Source: Paraburkholderia madseniana (GTDB lineage Bacteria; Pseudomonadota; Gammaproteobacteria; Burkholderiales; Burkholderiaceae). From it: a stretch of DNA of 34,252 nt. The translations under genes and the position numbers were made by a program. Positions 14,311-21,940 of the stretch are shown piece after piece. Within the stretch, counting starts at the first letter, position 1; every line of letters starts with the position of its first letter. The notes beneath the pieces were generated by a model. That model was not told the DNA's origin. It saw nothing but the letters and a program-made list of their open reading frames with translations, and ran no database searches. The DNA lies in contig NZ_VOSW01000098.1 in the NCBI RefSeq assembly GCF_009690905.1, positions 1 through 34,252 on the forward strand, in the 5' to 3' direction.

Positions 14311-15696
14311 TTATGGGCGGTTCACCGAGGGGCGGAAACGCGCTCCATAGTGATCTGCTCGCAGCCTGGGTCCGGTTTCCGGAAACAGCTGTTCGCGCAT
14401 GGTGCCTTCCTTATAGCCTGTCTTGATGGCTCCCCTTTCCTGAAGACGTGGGATGACCAGATCGATGAAATTCTGGAGATTATCAGGTTCGACGGTACGC
14501 ACGAGATTAAATCCATCCACATCGGCTTCGTCGCGCCATTTCAACAGCGTATCGCAGACCTGATCGGGCGAGCCCACAATGAACGCCTCTCTTCCACCGA
14601 CATTGGCGAAGCGCGCGAGGTCGCGCAACGTCACTTTGCCCATGTCGCCGGTAGCTCGCATGGAATCGGCGATGGACTGGACAGCATTGCTTTCGACCAC
14701 GTCAATCGGCGCGTCGGGATCGTAACGCGACAGATCCACTCCGAGCCAAGTAGAAAAAATCGCGAGATTTCCTTCCTCGCTTGTGTAGCGCTGATATTCC
14801 CGGACCCGATCGCGCGCCTCGTCTTCAGTGGCACCGACGATGACGGTAGTTGCATTGAACACTTTTATGGAATCTGGCGTACGTCCGGCGGCTACCGCGG
14901 CCTGGCGATATCGCTGAGTTGTTTTGCTGGCAAAGTCGATGCTGTTGGTGGACATGAAGCTGCACTCCGCATGTCGACCCGCGAAGGCGATCCCTCGGGA
15001 TGAGGCACCAGCTGAAAAGAGCAATGGTGTCCGCTGGGGCGACGGTTCACACAAGTGAATGCCGTCGCAAGAGAAATGCTCGGAACGATGATGAATCGTA
15101 TGCACCTTGGAGGGATCGGTGAAGATGCCGCGCGCACGGTCGCGAATCGCAGCGCCGTCCTCCCAACTGGCTTCCCAAAGCTTGTAAACAAGATCCATGT
15201 ACTCGTCTGCAACATCGTAGCGGGCGTCATGTGAAACCATCTCGCTCTGCCCCATCGCTTTCGCGGTTGATGGCATCACGCCGGTAACGATGTTCCATGC
15301 CAGCCGGCCTTCCGTGAGTTGATCAAGCGTCGACAGACGGCGGGCAAGGAGATAGGGCGGTTCGTAAGTGGTGTTGCCGGTCACACCGAAGGTGATATGT
15401 CGGGTAACGGAGGCCATGGCCGAAATCAACAACATTGGATCGTTGGCGGGAAAGTGCGCGCCGCTTCGCATTGCGGCATCGGGCGCGCCGCCATATGTGT
15501 CCGGCACGCCAAGTGCATCGGCAAGGAACACGCAGTCGATCAATCCCGATTCCGCCTGTTTGGCGAGGTCGATCCAGAATTTGAGCTTGTTGTAGTCAGC
15601 TCCGGTTGACTGCGGGTGCGGCCACATTCCTGCCCATGATTGCGTAGGCGAAGGCATATAGAAAGCGTTGATAGCGATGTGGCGCTGGGATGTCAT
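14311..15696 (-). CDS. LLM-class flavin-dependent monooxygenase, DszA/NtaA/SnaA type
   Basis: A 461-aa TIM-barrel monooxygenase of the NtaA/SnaA/DszA family, full length. Marks include HIAINAFYMPSPTQSWAGMW, FLADALGVPDTYGG, LDQLTEGRLAWNIVTGV, YDVADEYMDLVYKLWEASW, HYDP-equivalent HHRSEHFSCDG, SPQRTPLLFSAGASSRGIAFA and a C-terminal VDGFNLVRTVEPDNLQNFIDLVIPRLQERG. The family oxidises nitrilotriacetate, pristinamycin or dibenzothiophene sulfone with FMNH2 and O2 from a separate reductase; DszA forms a flavin-N5 peroxide. The ATG was chosen over a TTG four codons upstream because TTGGAGAG precedes it. Conserved promoter region B lies upstream, across the relic of a RutA-like gene, and probably drives it. 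Confidence 0.92.
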   Translation of the reverse strand: MTSQRHIAINAFYMPSPTQSWAGMWPHPQSTGADYNKLKFWIDLAKQAESGLIDCVFLADALGVPDTYGGAPDAAMRSGAHFPANDPMLLISAMASVTRHITFGVTGNTTYEPPYLLARRLSTLDQLTEGRLAWNIVTGVMPSTAKAMGQSEMVSHDARYDVADEYMDLVYKLWEASWEDGAAIRDRARGIFTDPSKVHTIHHRSEHFSCDGIHLCEPSPQRTPLLFSAGASSRGIAFAGRHAECSFMSTNSIDFASKTTQRYRQAAVAAGRTPDSIKVFNATTVIVGATEDEARDRVREYQRYTSEEGNLAIFSTWLGVDLSRYDPDAPIDVVESNAVQSIADSMRATGDMGKVTLRDLARFANVGGREAFIVGSPDQVCDTLLKWRDEADVDGFNLVRTVEPDNLQNFIDLVIPRLQERGAIKTGYKEGTMREQLFPETGPRLRADHYGARFRPSVNRP

Positions 15697-15729
15697 GAGA
15701 CTCTCCAATTTAAAGTTATGCTAATTAAA

Positions 15730-15860
15730 TTATTGAAAAGAGTTGGCGAATGGCGCACGCAGGCCGGCCTGCACCATAAGCGGAAGCACGTCCCGCGTGA
15801 TGCGCCAGATCCCGTCCGCCACTCCCGGTCACCATGGCAAAGATGCCGATCTTCATCCGG
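15730..15860 (-). pseudogene. Internally deleted copy of the RutA-like monooxygenase gene
   Basis: Read on the minus strand, 15860-15833 matches the start of the gene at 7246 (ATGAAGATCGGCATCTTTGC), and 15812-15745 matches its end (GACGTGCTTCCGCTTATG and GGCCTGCGTGCGCC), down to a TAA at 15730-15732. About 1 kb between is missing. The surviving tail would read RDVLPLMVQAGLRAPF, close to RDVLPLMEQTGLRAPF in the intact enzyme. The join to its promoter also shows a deletion, between ACCG repeats, that removed the ribosome binding site. This is a true second copy, since it differs in sequence from the first. Confidence 0.8.
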
Positions 15861-15866
15861 TCAGCG

Positions 15867-15950
15867 TGTCTTCCTTATGTTGCATAGATTATCTGAATGT
15901 CGCGGCATGTCCAGCAGCAAAACCTGATAGGGCAATCTCACTTCGAGAAC
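15867..15950 (-). promoter_or_regulatory. Conserved promoter/operator region B
   Basis: On the minus strand it has the palindrome-like TTCTCGAAGTGAGAT (15935-15949; one base off the perfect form), GCTGGACATGCCG with TGGACA at 15908-15913, a 16-base spacer, TAATCT (15886-15891) and CTATGCAACATAAGGAAGAC. It matches region A almost block for block. It precedes the deleted RutA-like copy and now most likely drives the DszA-like gene. Confidence 0.57.
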
Positions 15951-16019
15951 AGGGGGCAGAGCGACGATGTTTTTAATTGACTTTGTCAGTCGCTGATTGA
16001 GTAGTCCTCTAATCAAAGC

Positions 16020-16100
16020 ATGTCACCTGATCTTGAAACCAGATCACGCTGTGAGTTTTCTGTTCTGGACGTTAGTGAAGTCGATGGAGATACTCTCTAA
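16020..16100 (+). pseudogene. 3' remnant of a LysR-family gene
   Basis: A 26-codon frame begins MSPDLETRSR and contains LDVSEVDGDTL before TAA. It matches the last 23 residues of the LysR gene at 2465-3412 (MSPDLEARPF ... LEVSEVD), and the DNA after it continues to match up to and into the amidohydrolase gene. The rest of the regulator is absent. It marks the point where the LysR-amidohydrolase pair was broken. Confidence 0.68.
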
Positions 16101-16121
16101 AAATCACTGAGGAGGCGAACG

Positions 16122-17198
16122 ATGATTGATGGTCTGCCCGTTTTAGATGCTGTCGTGCACGCCTACAACATGGATGCGGCGAACTACGCCAATCGCTTTG
16201 CCGCCCCGTTATGCGATCTTGTTTATGGATCGGTCGTGGCGACAGCGCGGCATGGCTACGCACCGACGCGGGCGCAATTCTATCGGGACTGGTCTATCCA
16301 GGAGGCGGCTGAGCAGGTGTTCCTCGAAAGCGATACCGATCTCGCCGTTTATCACGTTCTGCCCATATTCTCGTTCAAGGACGGGTTGTGCAGCCTGGAA
16401 AAGGCAATTGAGGCTCAGGCGCGATGGCCGAATAGGTTTATCACTTACTGCGGCGTTGATCCGATGACCGGTAAGGCCGCGCTGGATGAACTGGAACGGC
16501 AGGTGGAACTGTTGCGTCCGGTCGGACTCAAGCTCTATCCGAACAGCTGGGTTGGCAGCGAGATACGTGGATGGAAGATGGACGATCCGGAGATCGCGTT
16601 TCCATTGTTCGAACGGGCCGAGAAGCTGGGGATCAAGGTCGTTGCCGTACATAAGGCACTTCCGCTTGGGCCTGTGCCCATGGAGCATTACAAGGTCGAC
16701 GATATCGACCGGGCATGCATGGCTTTCCCCGGGCTGAATTTCGAGGTTGTCCACGGAGGCATGGCGTTCCTCGAGGAGACGGCGTGGCAGCTCGCGCGGT
16801 TCGACAATGTATATGTCAATCTGGAGATCACCAGCGCTCTGGCGGCAAGCCGCCCGGCGGCATTTCTTCACGCGATGGCTGCGTTGATCGGCCCAGGAGG
16901 GCAGCATGCTATCGAGCGGATTCTGTGGGGCACGGGAGCGATGGCCTTTCATCCACAACCGCTGCTGGAGACGTTCGTACGCGAATTCGCTTTTCCGGAG
17001 GCGCTGATCGAAGGCGCTGGTCTTCCGCAACTCGATCTTGCCGCCAAGCGCGCGATCCTGTTTGACAATTATGGCCGCATGACGGGACTCGATCTCGAAG
17101 GCCGCCTCTCAGCTACGCGCGACGACGAATTCGCACGCCGGCGGCCAGACGGGCCGCTCGCACCGTTCTCAACCGTGCAGGAGGTTTCCAATGCGTGA
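16122..17198 (+). CDS. Amidohydrolase-superfamily (amidohydro_2) protein
   Basis: A 358-aa TIM-barrel metal-dependent hydrolase or decarboxylase relative. Likely metal or active-site residues are H13 (VVHAYN, standing where others have DxH), a His in VAVHKALPLGP and a His in FEVVHGGMAFLEE. The late strand-8 motif reads ILWGTGAMAFHP where most relatives have an Asp (GSD or GTD), so the catalytic Asp is replaced by Gly. This may define a subfamily with changed chemistry. A good ribosome binding site (GAGGAGGCGA) fixes the start. Its stop overlaps the next gene's ATG, and an alpha/beta hydrolase follows, so three proteins are made together. The substrate is unknown; it is clearly distinct from the decarboxylase at 5.3 kb. 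Confidence 0.85.
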   Translation: MIDGLPVLDAVVHAYNMDAANYANRFAAPLCDLVYGSVVATARHGYAPTRAQFYRDWSIQEAAEQVFLESDTDLAVYHVLPIFSFKDGLCSLEKAIEAQARWPNRFITYCGVDPMTGKAALDELERQVELLRPVGLKLYPNSWVGSEIRGWKMDDPEIAFPLFERAEKLGIKVVAVHKALPLGPVPMEHYKVDDIDRACMAFPGLNFEVVHGGMAFLEETAWQLARFDNVYVNLEITSALAASRPAAFLHAMAALIGPGGQHAIERILWGTGAMAFHPQPLLETFVREFAFPEALIEGAGLPQLDLAAKRAILFDNYGRMTGLDLEGRLSATRDDEFARRRPDGPLAPFSTVQEVSNA

Positions 17199-17529
17199 GA
17201 CCACCGGAATTCAAACCATGCTCGATCAGGTGGTCGATCCCTGCTCGATTGCGACAGGCCTTCCAATTAGCCTGATCGACATGGGAATGGTGACGAAGGT
17301 AACGCTGAACGAAGACGGTGTGGCGCACATTGGGTTGCGCCTGACCAGTCCGGTTTGCTGGCAAGCGGCCAATATCATTGCTCAGGTGGAGCAGGTGGTG
17401 GCGCGCGTGCCTGGCGTCAGCAAGGTTATCTGTACAGTCGATCCTGCGTCGGAATGGACACCGGACATGATGGCGGCGGGCCCCCGCGCCGAACTGCGCC
17501 GCCTGCGGCCAATGGGAGCATTGTCGTGA
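17191..17529 (+). CDS. MIP18/PaaD-like (DUF59) protein
   Basis: A 112-aa protein of the metal-sulfur cluster biosynthesis (MIP18, DUF59) family: VVDPCSIATGLPISLIDMGMVTKVTLNEDG at the start, LRLTSPVCWQAANIIAQVEQVVARVPGVSKVICTVD in the middle. The family includes PaaD and SufT, which help insert iron-sulfur clusters into partner enzymes; the reactive Cys corresponds to the one in TSPVCW. The ATG follows CAGGAGG inside the end of the amidohydrolase gene, and its own stop overlaps the next GTG, so the three are tightly coupled. No iron-sulfur enzyme is recognisable in the window, which makes the partner puzzling; the amidohydrolase itself is the candidate. Confidence 0.85.
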   Translation: MRETTGIQTMLDQVVDPCSIATGLPISLIDMGMVTKVTLNEDGVAHIGLRLTSPVCWQAANIIAQVEQVVARVPGVSKVICTVDPASEWTPDMMAAGPRAELRRLRPMGALS

Positions 17530-18407
17530 ACACCGTAGCCACAAGCGAGCAGGCATGGCGCGTGCCGCCGGTTGAGGCGGTGCATCGCAGCCGATATGTC
17601 GAGGTGGATGGGATGCGCACCCATTATCTCGAGGCTGGCGATGGGCCTGCAGTCGTGCTGTTTCACAGCGGCGAGTTTGGCGGTGGTGCCGAGACGAGCT
17701 GGGAATATCTTATACCCGCGCTCGCCCGTCATTTCCGGGTGATTGCCCCAGACTGGCTTGGATTCGGCAGGACTGCAAAGATTCATGATTTCGACAGCAA
17801 GCGGGAGCGCATGCTGTCGCACATGGTGCGTTTCATTCAACTGATGGCGCTGGACAAAGCGCATTTCGTCGGAAATTCGATGGGGGCAACCTTTCTGCTC
17901 CAGATGGCTGCCGAAAGGCCGTGCCGGTTGCCGATAGATCGCCTGGTCGCGATTAGCGGCGGTGGTTTCATTCCCGACAACGAAGAACGCCGCCGCCTGC
18001 TCGACTATGACGGCAGCGAGGAAGCTATGGCTGGTCTGCTCGCTGCCATATTCGAAGATCCCGTCTGGTATCAGGATCGCGAGTACGTCCGCCGCCGCCA
18101 TGCACTTAGTGTCGCACCTGGGGCGTGGGAGGCGATCGCAGCGGCACGCTTTCGCTCGCCGCAGGCGCCCGTGCGTACTGAGTTCGGCGGCGCCGATCGC
18201 ACGCCGTACGGGAACATAACAGCCAGAACGCTGATCGTTGCAGGGGATCGGGACAGGCTGCGGCTTCCGGGGTTCGCTGACGAACTCGCTGCGTGCATTC
18301 CTGACGCCCGTGCGGCGGTTCTCGCGAACGCTGGCCACTGCCCGAACATCGAAAGGGCAGATGAGGTAGGAAAGCTAATCATCGAGTTTCTGACGGAAGG
18401 CGCCTGA
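17526..18407 (+). CDS. Alpha/beta hydrolase (meta-cleavage-product-hydrolase-like)
   Basis: A 293-aa alpha/beta-fold hydrolase. It has the oxyanion part LFHSGEFGGGAETSWEYLIPALARHFRVIAPDWLGFG, the nucleophile elbow GNSMGA with S118, a late Asp in VAGDRDRLRLP (about 243) and the His in NAGHCPNIE (about 270). The pattern resembles hydrolases of ring-cleavage products such as 2-hydroxymuconic semialdehyde hydrolase, with HSGEFGGG in place of the common HGxGPG. The GTG start was chosen because it overlaps the preceding TGA as GTGA and gives a normal-length protein. It probably cleaves a C-C or ester bond of a product of the amidohydrolase. Confidence 0.85.
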   Translation: MNTVATSEQAWRVPPVEAVHRSRYVEVDGMRTHYLEAGDGPAVVLFHSGEFGGGAETSWEYLIPALARHFRVIAPDWLGFGRTAKIHDFDSKRERMLSHMVRFIQLMALDKAHFVGNSMGATFLLQMAAERPCRLPIDRLVAISGGGFIPDNEERRRLLDYDGSEEAMAGLLAAIFEDPVWYQDREYVRRRHALSVAPGAWEAIAAARFRSPQAPVRTEFGGADRTPYGNITARTLIVAGDRDRLRLPGFADELAACIPDARAAVLANAGHCPNIERADEVGKLIIEFLTEGA

Positions 18408-18517
18408 ACTTTCTGTTTGACGCGCCGTAAGGCGCCGATCTGACCTGGCAAATTGATATCACACGCATCTTCGTTTCCGCTTCGTTTCCGTTTCGCTCCG
18501 GCCTTACAAGAGGTCCC

Positions 18518-19360
18518 ATGTCCAATACCGCAGCTATCGAGTCCGATCAGGCTCGTGCCATCGTTTATCGTTCCCGTGGCCAGAGCCACGGCTACATCAC
18601 GCGCCTGATGAGTCCTGGTGATCTGGGGCGGGTCCTGAAGCCGTTCGTCTTCCTCGATCTCTTTGACAATCGTGGGGACGTCTTTCCGACCTTCGGCCTG
18701 CATCCCCATTCGGGGCTCGCGACGCTGACCTACGTGGCCGAAGGTAGTGTCAGCTACGAAGACACGAACAACGCGACCGGCATTCTGCGTGCGGGAGGAG
18801 TGGAATGGATGCGCGCCGGCAAGGGGGTGTGGCATGCGGGGGGAGCAGGCGAGCCGGGGTTGACACGTGGTTTCCAGCTCTGGGTCGCGTTGCCGCCGGA
18901 TTTGGAGCTCGGTCCGTCGGAAAGCGTCTATCAGCCCGCAGCCGATATTCCGCAAATAGGGCCCGCCCGGGTGCTGCTTGGGGAGCATGAGGGTGCCAAA
19001 AGCTCGACTGCAATAGCCATGTCGATCAACTATCTCGCAGTTACTCTCAAAGCGGGCGAGCGCTGGCGTTATCAGCCGCCCCAGGGGCACTCTGTCCTCT
19101 GGCTGGCCATGGGTAAAGGACGAGTCTCCATCCCGGAGGTATTGGAGCATGGCGAGATCATTGTCTTCGAACCAGGGGAGACACCTGTGGATTTCCTCGC
19201 CTTGGATGATGCCGAGTACGTGATTGGCTCAGCCGTCCCGCATCCCCATGACCTGGTGCTTGGCTATTACTCTGTCCACACTTCAGCGCAGGCTCTGCAG
19301 ATTGGCGAGGCGCAGATCCAGCACATCCGTCGTGGCCTCGTTGAGCAAGGGCGCCTTTGA
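18518..19360 (+). CDS. Pirin-family protein
   Basis: A 280-aa bicupin of the pirin family. The N-terminal cupin has the metal-binding pattern FGLHPHSGLATLTYVAEGSVSYEDT with further ligands near GKGVWHAGGAGEPG; the C-terminal cupin (about 170-240) is degenerate. Pirins bind iron; some, such as YhhW, show quercetinase activity, others modulate partner enzymes. The gene starts 110 bases behind the alpha/beta hydrolase, after AAGAGGTCCC, and 34 bases before the gentisate dioxygenase gene, so it probably heads the gentisate operon. Its substrate, if any, could be a phenolic of this pathway (inference). Confidence 0.9.
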   Translation: MSNTAAIESDQARAIVYRSRGQSHGYITRLMSPGDLGRVLKPFVFLDLFDNRGDVFPTFGLHPHSGLATLTYVAEGSVSYEDTNNATGILRAGGVEWMRAGKGVWHAGGAGEPGLTRGFQLWVALPPDLELGPSESVYQPAADIPQIGPARVLLGEHEGAKSSTAIAMSINYLAVTLKAGERWRYQPPQGHSVLWLAMGKGRVSIPEVLEHGEIIVFEPGETPVDFLALDDAEYVIGSAVPHPHDLVLGYYSVHTSAQALQIGEAQIQHIRRGLVEQGRL

Positions 19361-19394
19361 ACGCGCATTGCCCGCAGCACCGAAAGGAGACGCA

Positions 19395-20441
19395 ATGACT
19401 AACGATAATCCGGACGCATCGCGTACCGCTTACTACGAGCAGATTGCCCGCCAGCGTATGACGCCGCTTTGGGAATCGCTGCACAGCCTCGTTCCGAAAG
19501 CGCCTCGGCCGAAAACGCTGCCTGCGATCTGGAAATATGCGCAGGTGCGGGATCTCGTGATGCGGGCCGGTTCCCTGATCAGCGCCGAAGAAGCTGTGCG
19601 TCGCGTGTTGGTGCTCGAAAACCCGGGTCTCCCAGGCAAGTCGAGTATGACGCCGAACCTGTACGCCGGACTGCAGCTGATCCTGCCCGGCGAGATTGCC
19701 CCCAGCCACCGGCATACGCAGTCGGCGCTGCGCTTCATTGTAGAAGGCAAGGGCGCCTGGACGGCCGTCAACGGCGAACGCACAACGATGCACCCGGGTG
19801 ATTTCATCATTACGCCGTCATGGACATGGCATGACCACGGTAATCCTTCCCTGAAAGAGGGGGGCGAACCGGTTGTGTGGCTCGATGGCCTGGATATCCC
19901 GCTTGTCGCGCACATGGACGCTGGTTTTGCCGAAAACTACTCCGAGGCTACGCAGCCGATCTCGCGGCCCGAGGGCGACAGTTTTGCGCGCTTTGGCCAC
20001 AACATGGGGCCTGTGAGGCACCAGGTATCCGATCCCACTTCACCGATATTCAGCTACCCCTATGCGCGCAGCCGCGAAGCGCTCGACGCGTTGTACCGCA
20101 ATGGTGAACTCGACGAGTGGGACGGCGTGAAGCTGCGCTACGTGAATCCGGCCACGGGCGGCTGGCCCATGCCGGGCATCGCGACGTTCATGCAGTACCT
20201 GCCCGCAGGCTTCAAGGGGCGCGCCTATCGCAGCACAGACGCAACGATTTACTGCGTCGTAGAAGGCAAGGGCACGGTCAGGATCGGCGACGATGAGTTC
20301 CTGTTCGAACCACATGACGTGTTCATCGCACCGTCGTGGGCACCCGTGCGGCTCTCGGCATCGGTGGAAAGCGTGTTGTTCAGCTACTCGGATCGCCCTG
20401 TGCTTGCCGCACTGAATTTGCTGCGCGAAGAACGCAGCTAG
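19395..20441 (+). CDS. gtdA: Gentisate 1,2-dioxygenase
   Basis: A 348-aa bicupin ring-cleavage dioxygenase that uses Fe(II) and O2 to open gentisate (2,5-dihydroxybenzoate) to maleylpyruvate. The first cupin shows the metal ligands H105 and H107 (PSHRHTQSALRF) and H146 within PSWTWHDHGNP. Flanking blocks fit the family: YAGLQLILPGE, MHPGDFIITPSWTWHDHG, VVWLDGLDIPLV and FEPHDVFIAPSW. Its length is normal for the proteobacterial enzymes. The ATG follows AAAGGAGACG. Fumarylpyruvate hydrolase and maleylpyruvate isomerase genes follow on the same strand, a complete lower gentisate pathway. The alternative, 1-hydroxy-2-naphthoate or salicylate dioxygenase of the same family, is less likely given those neighbours. 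Confidence 0.95.
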   Translation: MTNDNPDASRTAYYEQIARQRMTPLWESLHSLVPKAPRPKTLPAIWKYAQVRDLVMRAGSLISAEEAVRRVLVLENPGLPGKSSMTPNLYAGLQLILPGEIAPSHRHTQSALRFIVEGKGAWTAVNGERTTMHPGDFIITPSWTWHDHGNPSLKEGGEPVVWLDGLDIPLVAHMDAGFAENYSEATQPISRPEGDSFARFGHNMGPVRHQVSDPTSPIFSYPYARSREALDALYRNGELDEWDGVKLRYVNPATGGWPMPGIATFMQYLPAGFKGRAYRSTDATIYCVVEGKGTVRIGDDEFLFEPHDVFIAPSWAPVRLSASVESVLFSYSDRPVLAALNLLREERS

Positions 20442-20516
20442 ACGCAGCCGTTTTGCTTCTGCACGCCCTGCTCGCGGCACGCTGCTGCTTTCTTAACCCT
20501 GTCGAGTTAAAACATT

Positions 20517-21215
20517 ATGGCTTTTGTTTTCCCGCCCGAAGCGCCCATCGCTGTTCCCGTCGCCGGCGGCGACGCTCAATTCGCGGTGCGCCGCGTCTAT
20601 TGTGTAGGCCGGAACTATGCGGCGCATGCGCGCGAAATGGGCTTCGATCCAGATCGCGCACCGCCGTTCTTTTTCTGCAAGCCTGCCGATGCCATCGTGC
20701 CCGTCGCTTATGGCGAAACACTCGAACTGGCTTATCCGTCGCAGACGCGGAACTACCACTACGAAGCTGAACTCGTAGCGGTGATCGGCAAGAGCGGCTC
20801 GGATATCGATGTCGAACAGGCGCTCGAGCACGTATGGGGTTACGCGGTAGGCCTCGATATGACGCGGCGCGATCTGCAAATGAAGATGCGCGAAATGGGG
20901 CGTCCGTGGGAGGTTGGCAAGGCGTTTGACCGCTCGGCGCCGATTGGACCGATTCATCCGACCAGCGAGGTCGGCCACTTCGAAAACGCCGGCCTGTGGC
21001 TGACGGTCAACGGCGAGACCAAACAGCAGAGCGACGTGTCGTATCTCATCTGGTCGGTCGCGGAGACAGTGGCGTATCTGTCGAAGTTCTTCCGCCTCGA
21101 ACCGGGTGATCTGATCTTCACGGGCACGCCTGAAGGCGTCGGTGCTGTGCAGAAGGGCGACACGATGAAGGTCGGCGTCGATCGTCTGGGTGAAATCGCC
21201 GTGAGCGTCGTTTGA
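20517..21215 (+). CDS. nagK: Fumarylpyruvate hydrolase (FAH family)
   Basis: A 232-aa fumarylacetoacetate-hydrolase-fold enzyme. It shows VYCVGRNYAAHAREMG, the metal-binding Glu residues in NYHYEAELVAVIGK, a Asp in VWGYAVGLDMTRRDLQ, and the C-terminal GDLIFTGTPEGVGAVQKGD. The short, single-domain form fits NagK, which splits fumarylpyruvate to fumarate and pyruvate, the last step of the glutathione-dependent gentisate route. It lies 75 bases behind the dioxygenase with only a weak ribosome binding site. Other FAH-fold activities are possible in principle, but the context decides. Confidence 0.93.
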   Translation: MAFVFPPEAPIAVPVAGGDAQFAVRRVYCVGRNYAAHAREMGFDPDRAPPFFFCKPADAIVPVAYGETLELAYPSQTRNYHYEAELVAVIGKSGSDIDVEQALEHVWGYAVGLDMTRRDLQMKMREMGRPWEVGKAFDRSAPIGPIHPTSEVGHFENAGLWLTVNGETKQQSDVSYLIWSVAETVAYLSKFFRLEPGDLIFTGTPEGVGAVQKGDTMKVGVDRLGEIAVSVV

Positions 21216-21248
21216 CGTCAGGCGTTGCAATTGATGGAAGAACTCACT

Positions 21249-21890
21249 GTGCAACTCCATAGCTTCTTCAACAGTTCGACATCGTATCGCGTGCGCATCG
21301 CGCTCGCTCTCAAGGGGATTGCCTATGAAACGCTGCCCGTCAACATTCGCACAGGCGAGCATCGTGCCGCCGATTACGTTGCGAGCGTGAATCCGTCCGC
21401 TTTGGTGCCCACGCTGATGGACCGGGATTTCAGGCTCGGTCAGTCTCTGGCGATCATCGATTACCTTGACCGGCAGTATCCTGAACAGCGCTTGATCCCG
21501 CTCGAACCGAACCTGCGCGCCCGCGTGCTCGAATTCTCGTTGCTGATTGCCTGTGAAATCCATCCCGTCAACAATCTGCGCATCCTGCGCTATCTGGAAA
21601 CGGAACTGAAGGTCACGCCGCAACAGAAGGCCACGTGGTACAGGCACTGGATTGCAGAGGGGATGGGCGGCGTCGAGCGACTGCTCGAACGCAGCGATGC
21701 AGGTCCGTGGTGCTTCGGCGCGCAGCCTACGCTCGCCGATGTGTGCCTTGTGCCGCAGATCGCCAACGCACTGCGCATGGAGTGCGATCTGCGGCCATAT
21801 CCACGCTCTCTTGCCGTCTATGCGCACGCGTCGAAACACGCAGCGTTCGAGGCCGCCCAGCCACTGTATCAGCCCGATTACAGCGCCTGA
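21249..21890 (+). CDS. nagL: Maleylpyruvate isomerase (zeta-class glutathione transferase)
   Basis: A 213-aa zeta-class glutathione transferase that isomerises maleylpyruvate to fumarylpyruvate with glutathione. The N-terminal thioredoxin-like domain has the zeta signature FFNSSTSYRVRIALALKG, then NPSALVPTLMD and GQSLAIIDYLD; the helical C-terminal domain includes NNLRIL and FCFG-like WCFGAQPTLADVCLVPQ. I chose the GTG start because the family begins at this point and GGAAG lies 7-13 bases upstream; an ATG 15 bases earlier is possible. Gene order places it as the middle step between gtdA and nagK. It could equally serve maleylacetoacetate, but no homogentisate genes are present. Confidence 0.92.
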   Translation: MQLHSFFNSSTSYRVRIALALKGIAYETLPVNIRTGEHRAADYVASVNPSALVPTLMDRDFRLGQSLAIIDYLDRQYPEQRLIPLEPNLRARVLEFSLLIACEIHPVNNLRILRYLETELKVTPQQKATWYRHWIAEGMGGVERLLERSDAGPWCFGAQPTLADVCLVPQIANALRMECDLRPYPRSLAVYAHASKHAAFEAAQPLYQPDYSA

Positions 21891-21940
21891 TCTCCTGGCC
21901 TGAATGAAGAGGATTCCTACTGCATCGGAGACGCTACTGC

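Noticed and set aside
15976..16019. A third conserved promoter for the amidohydrolase at 16122
   Set aside because: The spacer holds no TTGGACA box; its likeness to 3413-3445 is explained by the duplicated LysR-amidohydrolase junction.
18422..18437. Terminator hairpin GCGCC-GTAA-GGCGC after the alpha/beta hydrolase
   Set aside because: The stem is short and lacks a T-run; the pirin gene follows on the same strand, so termination is not convincing.
18071..19150. 359-codon minus-strand frame across the hydrolase/pirin border
   Set aside because: It overlaps two genes with full domain evidence on the other strand and has no recognisable domain or ribosome binding site.
20493..21839. 448-codon minus-strand frame across nagK and nagL
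   Set aside because: Antisense to two well-supported gentisate genes; length is explained by GC-rich codon bias of the sense strand.
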